In this document: positions 6,985 to 13,061 of the stretch, piece by piece
Position numbering within the stretch: position 1 is the first letter of the stretch
How the letters are laid out: the number at the start of each line of letters is the position of its first letter
Assembly: GCA_900548495.1 (NCBI GenBank)
Contig: URKT01000050.1
Coordinates: 1 to 15,106, forward strand
Direction: 5' to 3'
DNA from: an uncultured Collinsella sp.
GTDB lineage: Bacteria > Actinomycetota > Coriobacteriia > Coriobacteriales > Coriobacteriaceae
Length of the DNA: 15,106 nt
The notes under the pieces: model-generated
What the model saw: the letters and a program-made list of their open reading frames with translations, nothing else
Databases searched by the model: none
Told to the model about the DNA's origin: nothing
Position numbers and translations under genes: made by a program

Positions 6985-7728
6985 CTAGATGTCAAAAACG
7001 TAGCGAGACCCAACGATCCGCTGACGGCCGATGATAAACGGCCGCCGCTGCTCATCGAAAAAGAAGGCTTCCATATAAAACAAGGGTTCGCCAACGGGAA
7101 CTGCCAACAGCCGAGCGACCTCGGGCGACGCGCACGCGATCTCGAGCGTGCACGGGTCGGTAAACGCGGGCGTGCGGCCCGTCCGGTTGCGCACGAACTC
7201 AAAAATGGATTGGTTAGATAGAGGTGCCGTTGATAGATAGGCGTTGTCCTCGTAAACATATATGTTGTTCTCGAGCATGACGGGGACGCCATCGGCAGTA
7301 CGCACACGCTCGACGCAAATCAAGTCAGTTCCAACGGGAACACCAAAGAACTGTGCTTCGGTGGAATCCGCCGGTAGTATCTTTCTCGAAATGACACGCG
7401 CCCCCGGTTCCATTCCGTTAACGCGGCATGCGTCCGAAAAACTCTGGACGTCATCCTTCTGGCGAATCTTGCGCTTGAGCTTGGGGGCATTGACAAACGT
7501 GCCTTTCCCCTGTCGCTTCGTTAGATAGCCCTGTTGGACGAGCTCCTCAATAGCGCGTCGCACGGTAACGCGGCCAACTTTATAGCTCTCAGCCAATTCG
7601 AATTCGTTGGGTATCCGCGCGCCCGCCTTGTAGGCACCGGAGTTGATTTCGTTTTTGATGATATCAATAACCTGTTGGTACAGCGGTATCGCTGCTTTAC
7701 CGTCAGTTAGCCCTTCAGTCGGTGGCAT
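6985..7728 (-). CDS. GntR-family (HutC subfamily) transcriptional regulator with UTRA domain
   Basis: The 247-aa protein is a typical HutC-type GntR regulator. An N-terminal winged helix-turn-helix (about 14-80) includes IPNEFELAESYKVGRVTVRRAI for recognition and the wing GYLTKRQGKGTFV. A UTRA effector domain (about 95-240) follows, ending GRQRIVGSRYVFDI. E. coli frl is likewise controlled by a GntR/UTRA protein, FrlR. The start ATG at 7728 has GGAGAGGG 4 bases upstream. It lies upstream of the carrier gene on the same strand, with 218 bases between them that hold a hairpin, a promoter and the palindrome. It most likely represses the operon until a fructosamine or its 6-phosphate binds the UTRA domain. 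Ligand and operator are inferred from position. Confidence 0.88.
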   Translation of the reverse strand: MPPTEGLTDGKAAIPLYQQVIDIIKNEINSGAYKAGARIPNEFELAESYKVGRVTVRRAIEELVQQGYLTKRQGKGTFVNAPKLKRKIRQKDDVQSFSDACRVNGMEPGARVISRKILPADSTEAQFFGVPVGTDLICVERVRTADGVPVMLENNIYVYEDNAYLSTAPLSNQSIFEFVRNRTGRTPAFTDPCTLEIACASPEVARLLAVPVGEPLFYMEAFFFDEQRRPFIIGRQRIVGSRYVFDI

Positions 7729-7754
7729 ATACCCTCTCCAAGCACAATTAAGTC

Positions 7755-7794
7755 TAAAACGGGCTTAAGGGCATTCAGCAAGTCCTTAAGCCCG
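7755..7794 (-). terminator. Intrinsic terminator downstream of the HAD phosphatase gene
   Basis: CGGGCTTAAGG (7760-7770) pairs exactly with CCTTAAGCCCG (7784-7794) around a 13-base loop. On the minus strand the stem is followed by TTTTAG. It sits 84 bases past the stop of the HAD gene and 26 bases before the regulator gene, so it separates these two units. The regulator's own promoter is not evident and must lie within or close to this stem. Confidence 0.75.
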
Positions 7795-7878
7795 CATTAG
7801 CTTAAAGTATGCTAGGTGCCGCACCAAAATGTCGGATATTTACTCATCAGACCCGAAAAACGCGCAACTACCTCACTC

Positions 7879-8538
7879 CTAAGAAAGCGCGAGCAGCTCC
7901 GGCAGCTGGTCGATAATCTTGTCCGCGGCATCCTGGCTAAAGCCAAAGCGCTCCTCGCGCTTGGCAATGACTGTCAGGCCGGCTCGCTTGCCGGCAGTGA
8001 TGCCAGGCACCGAATCCTCAACGCAGCAGCAGCGATTCGCGGGCAGCCCCAGCAGGTCCAGCGTATGCAGGTAGATGTCGGGCTCGGGCTTGCTCTCCTT
8101 AAACTGCTCGCCGCTCACCACATACTCGAAGGCATCCGACAGCCCGCACGCATTGAGCACTTCATTGATGCTAACCATGGGAGACGAGCTGGCAAGCGCC
8201 ACGCGAACGCCACGGCGCGGCAGCTCTCGAATCGTATCCGCGGCGCCTGGGTTAATCAAAGCCTGATAGTCGCGCGGACGTTTATGCGCCCACTCGTCCC
8301 AACGGGCCAACGCTTCCTCGCCAGTGAAATGCCCCTTACCGGCGCGCTCAAACCAATCGACCAGCATATGCAGGAAGAACTGATGCGAAGTACCGACCTG
8401 CCCGTTCAATTCCTCTTGAGTCAGGTTCAACCCAAGCTCCTTGGCAAACGCGGCAGTCTCGCCCAGGTAGTAATACTCGGTATCGACAATCACGCCGTCC
8501 ATGTCAAAGATAACGGCGTCGAACGGAAATGCGGACAC
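7879..8538 (-). CDS. HAD-superfamily phosphatase/phosphoglucomutase-like (subfamily IA)
   Basis: The 219-aa protein has the HAD motifs in order: FDMDGVIVDTE (nucleophile Asp12, acid/base Asp14), ALASSSP (Ser117, motif II), SKPEPDIY (Lys150, motif III) and CVEDS (Glu174-Asp175, motif IV). The cap inserted after motif I and DMDGVIVDTE are typical of beta-phosphoglucomutase and sugar-phosphatase-like proteins. The substrate is probably a small sugar phosphate; I cannot name it. I placed the start at GTG 8538, which has AGGGAG 6 bases upstream. The longer frame to ATG 8586 would read through the preceding gene's terminator hairpin and is unlikely. It ends at an intrinsic terminator. Confidence 0.82.
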   Translation of the reverse strand: MSAFPFDAVIFDMDGVIVDTEYYYLGETAAFAKELGLNLTQEELNGQVGTSHQFFLHMLVDWFERAGKGHFTGEEALARWDEWAHKRPRDYQALINPGAADTIRELPRRGVRVALASSSPMVSINEVLNACGLSDAFEYVVSGEQFKESKPEPDIYLHTLDLLGLPANRCCCVEDSVPGITAGKRAGLTVIAKREERFGFSQDAADKIIDQLPELLALS

Positions 8539-8550
8539 GGCACTCTCCCT

Positions 8551-8579
8551 AACAAAAGGGCGCCTGTAAGCAGGCGCCC
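8551..8579 (-). terminator. Intrinsic terminator after the Cof-type HAD gene
   Basis: GGGCGCCTG (8558-8566) and CAGGCGCCC (8571-8579) form a perfect 9-bp stem with a TAAG loop. It is followed on the minus strand by TTTTGTT. It lies 22 bases past the stop of the Cof-type gene and just before the GTG start of the next HAD gene, so the two phosphatases are probably separately transcribed or coupled only by read-through. Confidence 0.88.
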
Positions 8580-8601
8580 GAACCATGCATTATCGGCGAT
8601 T

Positions 8602-9444
8602 CTAACCCAGCAGCTTATCCAGCGCCACCGCAATACCGTCTTCGTTGTTATTGGCGGTCACCATCTGGGCCACAGCCTTGACCTCGTCGACGGCGTTACC
8701 CATGGCAACACCGGTACCCGCCCACTCAATCATGGACTTGTCGTTCTGGCCGTCGCCAAACGATACGACCTCGCTGGCATCGATGCCGAGCTTGGGCAGG
8801 GCACCCTCGAGCGCACGGGCCTTGTCGATACCGGGCGCCGTAAACTCAAAGTACCAGTCGGCCGTAAACATACCCGAAAGCGTCTGAGTAAAGGGCGCGT
8901 ACATCTCCTCGTGATGCGCTTGCAGATAGGCCGGGTCGCCCGCAGTGAGTAGCTTGTCCACGGGATAAGCATCAGCGACCTCATGCAGGCTCTCCACCTC
9001 GCGAATCTTAAGATCGCACGCGTCGCGCTCATACTTGACGATATTCTTCTGCGAGCCGTCAGGCAGCGTGATCATGCAATGATACGAGTCCTCGACATGC
9101 AGATCGCGACCGAGCGAAATCATAGGGATCACGTCAAAATTACGCAGGTGATCAATCAGGCGATGCAATTCGTCGGCAGACATAGCCTGATCGAACAGCA
9201 CCTCGTCGGTCTGGGCATCGACGACGTGAGCGCCGTTAAAGGCCACCAGCAGACCGTCATGGTTTTGAAGGTCGAGCTCCTGCGCCAAGGCGTGCAGCCC
9301 CCATGCGGGACGGCCCGAAGCCAAAATGAGCTTAATGCCCGACTCCTGCGCCGCGAGCAGCTTCTCGCGCGTACGCGGGCTAATCACTTTCTGGTCGTTG
9401 GTGAGCGTACCGTCGATATCCATTGCGATGGCTTTGATTGCCAT
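8602..9444 (-). CDS. Cof-type HAD-IIB sugar-phosphate phosphatase (YidA-like)
   Basis: This 280-aa Cof-subfamily HAD phosphatase is of the usual length. Motif I is AMDIDGTLTND (Asp9, Asp11), motif II is LASGRP (Ser43), the Lys of motif III is in PVDKLLTAGD, and motif IV is GDGQND (Asp231, Asp235). The type IIB cap lies between motifs II and III. Such enzymes remove phosphate from a range of sugar phosphates and from FMN or PLP; the physiological substrate here is open. ATG 9444 is supported by GGGAGG about 6 bases upstream. Upstream in-frame ATGs lack such a site and extend into sequence without family character. Confidence 0.9.
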   Translation of the reverse strand: MAIKAIAMDIDGTLTNDQKVISPRTREKLLAAQESGIKLILASGRPAWGLHALAQELDLQNHDGLLVAFNGAHVVDAQTDEVLFDQAMSADELHRLIDHLRNFDVIPMISLGRDLHVEDSYHCMITLPDGSQKNIVKYERDACDLKIREVESLHEVADAYPVDKLLTAGDPAYLQAHHEEMYAPFTQTLSGMFTADWYFEFTAPGIDKARALEGALPKLGIDASEVVSFGDGQNDKSMIEWAGTGVAMGNAVDEVKAVAQMVTANNNEDGIAVALDKLLG

Positions 9445-9680
9445 ATATGCCTCCCTGTCATTGAACAACCTTGTCTGAGCCATCATACAGAACACCCACC
9501 GCGACTCTGTTTGCAACGGGCAAAAAGTCATATATTGTCTCAAACATGAACGGGACGCCATCTCGGGGCTCAGTCGTTCCAGCCCAAACGCCGAGCCACC
9601 ACATGCAAAGCTGGCGACACCAATCGCGACCGTTCCACAAATCTCATTTCATCCCGTAGAAAAAAATTCAAAATTAGTTC

Positions 9681-9709
9681 TTGTCAAATCAGCAAAACGA
9701 ACGTACTTT
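9681..9709 (+). promoter_or_regulatory. Promoter of the ClpP/VirD4 cassette
   Basis: TTGTCA (9681-9686) and TACTTT (9704-9709) are separated by exactly 17 bases. The 20 bases upstream (AAAAAAATTCAAAATTAG region) resemble an UP element. Transcription should begin near 9716, about 335 bases before the first gene. Confidence 0.6.
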
Positions 9710-9712
9710 AAA

Positions 9713-9734
9713 GATGACCGCTCCGGTGGTCATC
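9713..9734. promoter_or_regulatory. Palindrome at the predicted start point, possible operator
   Basis: GATGACC (9713-9719) and GGTCATC (9728-9734) are exact inverted copies around an 8-base spacer. They overlap the predicted +1 of the cassette promoter, a usual place for a repressor site. On the minus strand it could instead form a weak terminator stem followed by TTT. Confidence 0.45.
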
Positions 9735-9968
9735 GTTTGATCGAGCATATTCAGTTTCAGTTTTCAGCGTGTAAGAGAAAGAAGATCGGCAAAGTACAAC
9801 CCCAAACGCAATGACAACTTAATGAGGTAACTGCCACATGTGAGGCACCCAGGGCATTGCTGTCTCGATTTTGAGCACGATGCCTTCCGCCTTGCATGGG
9901 CCGTTCCATCCCGCCCCTGCAGCAACTGCCTCACGGGCTCATTGAAAACCGCATAGCACCCCAACGTC

Positions 9969-10038
9969 AGCACATCACCCACGGCAAGCACATCACTCAC
10001 GACAACCAACACATCAACAAACAGCACGAACATCAACC
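9969..10038 (+). repeat. G-poor leader with repeated CACATCA units
   Basis: CACATCAC occurs at 9971-9978 and 9989-9996, CACATCAAC at 10010-10018 and ACATCAAC at 10030-10037. The spacing of 18 to 21 bases is close to two helical turns. The stretch has almost no G. It lies just before the ribosome site of the first cassette gene and could be a binding array or an unstructured leader. Read in that gene's frame it would encode a histidine-rich extension. Confidence 0.45.
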
Positions 10039-10051
10039 GATTGGAGAAGCT

Positions 10052-10942
10052 ATGACAAACCACCACGCTGAAGACGGCGATAAGAAAAGCATTCTGGATG
10101 CCCGCATTGAGCGAGCATATGCAAACGAATATGACGCCGCCTTTGCCGCCGCGACCATCAAGAACTACGCGTCGCTACCGCTCGCGACGATCTTGGCCGA
10201 TCACCCTCAACTGCTGAAGCGCTGCACAAAGATCATGGGCGACCCCGACATTCGCAAGCTGACAGACCCCTATGCCCCAAAACGCGACAACGATTCGCAC
10301 GTTCTTACCGTAGGCTGCCTAGTCCATATGCTTACGGCGCTCGACACGAAACTCAAGCTCGAATGGGAACCCGACGAGCGTCATGAACTCGAAAGCAAGC
10401 GGAACACCCTGCGCACCGCACTGTTCCTTCCGTTGGACGGCCTCAAGCGCTGCAACGTCGAGCTCAATACACAGGCGCGGCAAAAGCCCAGGACCACGGG
10501 GCAGAAAACTCCAAGACCCCATGCGGCCATCGTCGACCGCAACCGATATAACCGCATGACCGCGCACTTTTCCGCCGAGGGAGCAGCCATAAGGACGCTG
10601 ATCGACCTGCTGTGCCTCCTGAGCATCAACGAGCTATTTGAGGGCTATCTCGACCTTGTTCCCGCGACGGCACCCAAGTCGGTAGCAAAGATCATCGAGA
10701 CCTGCAGACGCCAGTTTGAGCGCCATCGCAATGGCAGCGAGATGAACGCCAGCATCGCGCAGTACTACGCGGCTCATTACAAAAATGACGGATGTGCCCC
10801 TGTCGAGCATCAGCTGCGGCTCGCCTACACCACGCCCGCCGCAACGCTCCATCGCTTTGGAGCCCTTGGCGCTTGCGAGCCGCACGAACAGGCAGCCTGC
10901 CCCACAACCGAGCTCGATCTCAGGCTCGGACGAACCCTGTAG
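10052..10942 (+). CDS. Hypothetical 296-aa protein, first gene of the ClpP/VirD4 cassette
   Basis: I do not recognise a family. ATG 10052 is supported by GGAGAAG 2 bases upstream of the spacer; an earlier in-frame ATG at 9896 lacks a ribosome site. The product appears soluble: no signal peptide and no clear membrane helix, although 180-204 (RTLIDLLCLLSINELFEGYL) is hydrophobic. Basic patches lie at 116-121, 143-156 (RQKPRTTGQKTPRP) and 219-227 (RRQFERHRNG), so nucleic-acid binding is possible. The N-terminal half looks helical and charged. Codon use resembles that of the neighbours. It is followed after 63 bases by the ClpP-like gene on the same strand, which suggests a dedicated partner of the peptidase or the ATPase. 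A divergent conjugation accessory protein is one alternative. No function can be assigned. Confidence 0.75.
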   Translation: MTNHHAEDGDKKSILDARIERAYANEYDAAFAAATIKNYASLPLATILADHPQLLKRCTKIMGDPDIRKLTDPYAPKRDNDSHVLTVGCLVHMLTALDTKLKLEWEPDERHELESKRNTLRTALFLPLDGLKRCNVELNTQARQKPRTTGQKTPRPHAAIVDRNRYNRMTAHFSAEGAAIRTLIDLLCLLSINELFEGYLDLVPATAPKSVAKIIETCRRQFERHRNGSEMNASIAQYYAAHYKNDGCAPVEHQLRLAYTTPAATLHRFGALGACEPHEQAACPTTELDLRLGRTL

Positions 10943-10963
10943 CCCGCCAGCCCCTCCGCGGGC
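10942..10963 (+). other. Small hairpin overlapping the first cassette stop codon
   Basis: GCCCGC (10942-10947) and GCGGGC (10958-10963) form a 6-bp GC stem around a 10-base loop. No T-run follows, so it is not a normal terminator. It may stabilise the upstream message or lower read-through into the ClpP-like gene. Confidence 0.35.
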
Positions 10964-11005
10964 AACAATCCTATTCCACAACACAACCAACAGAAAGGAG
11001 TCCTC

Positions 11006-11623
11006 ATGGACACCAATCATTCCCCCATCATCAGCCCCCTCACCATGCGTGAATCCGCCCGAGGTATCACGCTCACCAGCATTTACGATGAGATGCTCGC
11101 CCGTCGCGAGCTCTCCGTCATGGGAAACATCGAAACCCCGATGGCCCACGACCTATGCCAGCAGATCCGCCTGCTCGATGCCACCGACCCCAGCCGCCCC
11201 ATAACCATATTTGTCGCCAGCGCCGGCGGAAGCGTGCGATCGGGTCTTGCGATCTATGACGCCATGCGCCTCGCATCGTGCCCCATCCGCACCGTCTGCC
11301 TTGAATTCGCCGCATCCATGGGCGCCGTGATCTTTATGGGCGGCGACGATCGCCGTATGGCGCCCCATGCAGAGCTCATGATTCACGACCCGCTGATCCC
11401 CCAGGGGGCAGGCGGCTCGGCACTTGCGCTGCAGGAAACCAGCCGGCGTCTCATGCAGACCCGCAAGACCCTCACGCAAATCCTCTCGGACCGCAGCGGT
11501 CTCACGCCCAAGCGCATCCAGTCCCTCACTGCAAAAGACACCTACCTTTCGGCCGAGCGCGCCGTCGAGCTCGGCTTTGCCCACGAAATCCTCTCGACCA
11601 CCAAGGAGGTCGCCCATGTCTAA
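11006..11623 (+). CDS. ClpP-like serine peptidase
   Basis: This 205-aa protein has the ClpP fold and length. The catalytic triad appears complete: Ser104 in FAASMGA, His127 in LMIHDPL and Asp178 in AKDTYLSAE, aligned with E. coli ClpP Ser111, His136 and Asp185 of the precursor. The oxyanion segment ASAGGSVRSGLAIYD (71-85) replaces the usual NSPGG with SAGG. The N-terminus has the SARG element but no obvious cleaved propeptide. ATG 11006 has AAAGGAG 5 bases upstream. The gene overlaps the VirD4-like gene by 8 bases. Normal ClpP forms a 14-mer fed by ClpX, ClpA or ClpC; no Clp ATPase is encoded here, and the adjacent ATPase is of a different class. It is probably an additional ClpP-type peptidase and not the housekeeping one, though its exact partner is unknown. 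Confidence 0.85.
   Translation: MDTNHSPIISPLTMRESARGITLTSIYDEMLARRELSVMGNIETPMAHDLCQQIRLLDATDPSRPITIFVASAGGSVRSGLAIYDAMRLASCPIRTVCLEFAASMGAVIFMGGDDRRMAPHAELMIHDPLIPQGAGGSALALQETSRRLMQTRKTLTQILSDRSGLTPKRIQSLTAKDTYLSAERAVELGFAHEILSTTKEVAHV
11603..11623 (+). promoter_or_regulatory. Ribosome site and 8-base overlap coupling the peptidase and ATPase genes
   Basis: AAGGAGGT (11603-11610) sits 5 bases before ATG 11616, inside the last codons of the ClpP-like gene. The ATG overlaps that gene's end (ATGTCTAA). This decides the ATPase start against a longer frame from 11424 and implies coupled translation in fixed ratio. Confidence 0.9.
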
Positions 11624-12920
11624 CCTCGCCAGCCGCCTCGCCGCATCTGAGTCCGCATCGTCCACCATCCTCGCCAAGGATCGAACGCTTTCCTGCGACA
11701 CCCGCCAAACGGGACTCAACAACAACGCACTTGTGATCGGCCCCTCGGGAGCCGGCAAGACCCGAAACGTCCTCAAGCCCAACCTGCTGCAAATGAACGC
11801 AAGCTACATCGTGCTCGACACCAAAGGCACGCTCTGTCGCGAAGTGGGACCCGTGCTGGCAGCCCACGGTTACCGCGTGCAATGTCTCAACTTCGCCGAC
11901 CTCAACACCGTCCCGGCCCCTGCGCCCGGCATCGAGCGCTGCGGCTACAACCCCCTGAGGCACATTCGCCGCAAGGCGGACGGCAGGCCCAACCAGCAGG
12001 ACATCCTCTCGGTGGCAAAGGCCATCTGCCCCATCGAGGACAACAACCAGCCTTTTTGGGATCATGCGGCGGCAAACCTGCTGTCGTGTCTTATCGCCTA
12101 CGTCACCGAACAGCTACCCGCCGACGAGCAGACGATCAGCTCGGTCATCAAGCTGATCGAGCACCTGCAGGACGGTGCCACGGGTCGATTGTTTGACGAC
12201 CTGATCACGACCGACCCCCAAAGCTATGCCCTCTCGCTATGGCGGCGCTACGCCATTACGCAAAATGCCGAGCGCATGCACGCGAGCATCGTCGGCATCC
12301 TTGCCGAAAAGGTCATGTGTCTGGGATTCGACGGTGCGGCACAGCTCTATCGTGAGTGCCATCAGGTGGACTTCGCTTCCATGGGACACACCCCCTGCGC
12401 CCTGTTTGTAACCGTGAGCGATATTGACCGCAATCTCGATCCGCTGACCGGCCTCTTTATTTCGCAGGCGTTTATGGGCCTCATTCGTGAGGCCGATAGG
12501 CAGCCCGACGGCAGCCTGCCCGTGCCCGTGCGCTTTATGCTCGATGACTTCGCAAATCTGCAGATCCCCCAGATCGACAACGTGCTCTCGATTATCCGAA
12601 GCCGCAACATCTGGGCAACGCTGCTGCTGCAGTCGACCAACCAGCTCGATGCGCTCTATGGCGAGGCACGCGCACGCTCCATCATGGGCAACTGCGACAC
12701 GCATCTGGTGCTGGCGTTCCAGGATCCCGAGAGTGCCCGGGTGTTTTCCGACCGCGCCGACGCGCTGCCCAGCACGCTCATGGCGACGCCGATTGATCGC
12801 TCGTGGCTCTTTGTACGCGGTCGCACTCCCGAACAGGTCGAGCGCTTTAGGCTCGAAGACCATCCGCTCTACGGGGAGCTGCCCGAGGCGCAGCGAGGCC
12901 ATGCGGAGGCCGAGATCTAG
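11616..12920 (+). CDS. Soluble VirD4/TraG-type ATPase
   Basis: The 434-aa protein has the fold signatures of type IV coupling proteins (TraG/VirD4). Walker A is GPSGAGKT (42-49). NNQPFWDHAAANLL (143-156) is the usual N/D-xFW-xxA helix, and Walker B is FMLDDFANL (307-314), with Asp310-Asp311 where most relatives have Asp-Glu. LLLQSTNQLDALYG (336-349) and GNCDTHLVLAFQDPESA (358-374) complete the RecA-like core and sensor region. VirD4 proteins normally begin with two membrane helices and about 130 residues before Walker A; here only 41 residues precede it and none is hydrophobic enough to span a membrane. With no relaxase, channel or integrase gene nearby, DNA export is doubtful. The overlap with the ClpP-like gene suggests a joint machine in which this ATPase may move protein or DNA. 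The family call is firm; the role is inferred. Confidence 0.85.
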   Translation: MSNLASRLAASESASSTILAKDRTLSCDTRQTGLNNNALVIGPSGAGKTRNVLKPNLLQMNASYIVLDTKGTLCREVGPVLAAHGYRVQCLNFADLNTVPAPAPGIERCGYNPLRHIRRKADGRPNQQDILSVAKAICPIEDNNQPFWDHAAANLLSCLIAYVTEQLPADEQTISSVIKLIEHLQDGATGRLFDDLITTDPQSYALSLWRRYAITQNAERMHASIVGILAEKVMCLGFDGAAQLYRECHQVDFASMGHTPCALFVTVSDIDRNLDPLTGLFISQAFMGLIREADRQPDGSLPVPVRFMLDDFANLQIPQIDNVLSIIRSRNIWATLLLQSTNQLDALYGEARARSIMGNCDTHLVLAFQDPESARVFSDRADALPSTLMATPIDRSWLFVRGRTPEQVERFRLEDHPLYGELPEAQRGHAEAEI

Positions 12921-12997
12921 GCGCAGGGTTCTCGCAGCGCGCGGCGCCCCGGCGATGTTCCACAAAGGCCGTGCGCCCCGGGACCACGGCAAAGCAA

Positions 12998-13029
12998 AGG
13001 GGCCCGCATCCGATAGGATACGGGCCCCT
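12998..13029 (-). terminator. Convergent terminator between the cassette and pgi
   Basis: AGGGGCCCG (12998-13006) pairs with CGGGCCCCT (13021-13029), and ATCC/GGAT extends the stem across a single mismatch. On the minus strand it is followed by TTTGCTTT, so it is a good terminator for pgi, 33 bases past its stop. It also lies 77 bases past the VirD4-like gene and may end that transcript too, though without a T-run on the plus strand. Confidence 0.75.
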
Positions 13030-13061
13030 GACTATAAGACGCGATGCGTTAACAGCAGCGA

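Larger units (their letters stand above)
9445..10051. other. 607-bp intergenic and leader region
   Basis: This stretch separates the minus-strand Cof gene from the plus-strand ClpP/VirD4 cassette. It holds the Cof ribosome site, an AT-rich tract (9660-9680), a good plus-strand promoter with a palindrome at its start point, and a small CACATGTG palindrome inside TGCC/GGCA (9832-9847). A G-poor stretch with repeated CACATCA follows just before the first cassette gene. The leader of the cassette mRNA would be about 335 bases. I see no tRNA, known riboswitch or convincing small gene. Confidence 0.6.

Noticed and set aside
9458..9640. 60-codon minus-strand frame just upstream of the Cof-type gene
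   Set aside because: Its second half looks slightly protein-like, but there is no ribosome site, the start is Trp-rich and odd, and it covers the region where the Cof promoter should be.
9969..10038. CRISPR-like array
   Set aside because: The CACATCA units are only 7-9 bases, imperfect and 18-21 bases apart, and no cas gene is present.
9896..10051. N-terminal extension of the first cassette protein to ATG 9896
   Set aside because: There is no ribosome site before 9896, while ATG 10052 has GGAGAAG. The His-rich stretch follows from the DNA repeats. Kept only as a low-interest possibility.
9764..10066. 100-codon minus-strand frame in the cassette leader
   Set aside because: It overlaps the cassette leader and the first gene's start in antisense. 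Its Val-rich N-terminus is the reverse of the CACATCA repeats, and no ribosome site is seen.
11153..11782. 209-codon minus-strand frame opposite the ClpP-like gene
   Set aside because: Antisense shadow of a gene with a complete catalytic triad; no motif or ribosome site of its own.
10052..12920. A complete integrative conjugative element or plasmid segment
   Set aside because: Apart from one VirD4-like ATPase there is no relaxase, integrase, channel protein, attachment repeat or origin, and housekeeping genes flank the cassette on both sides.
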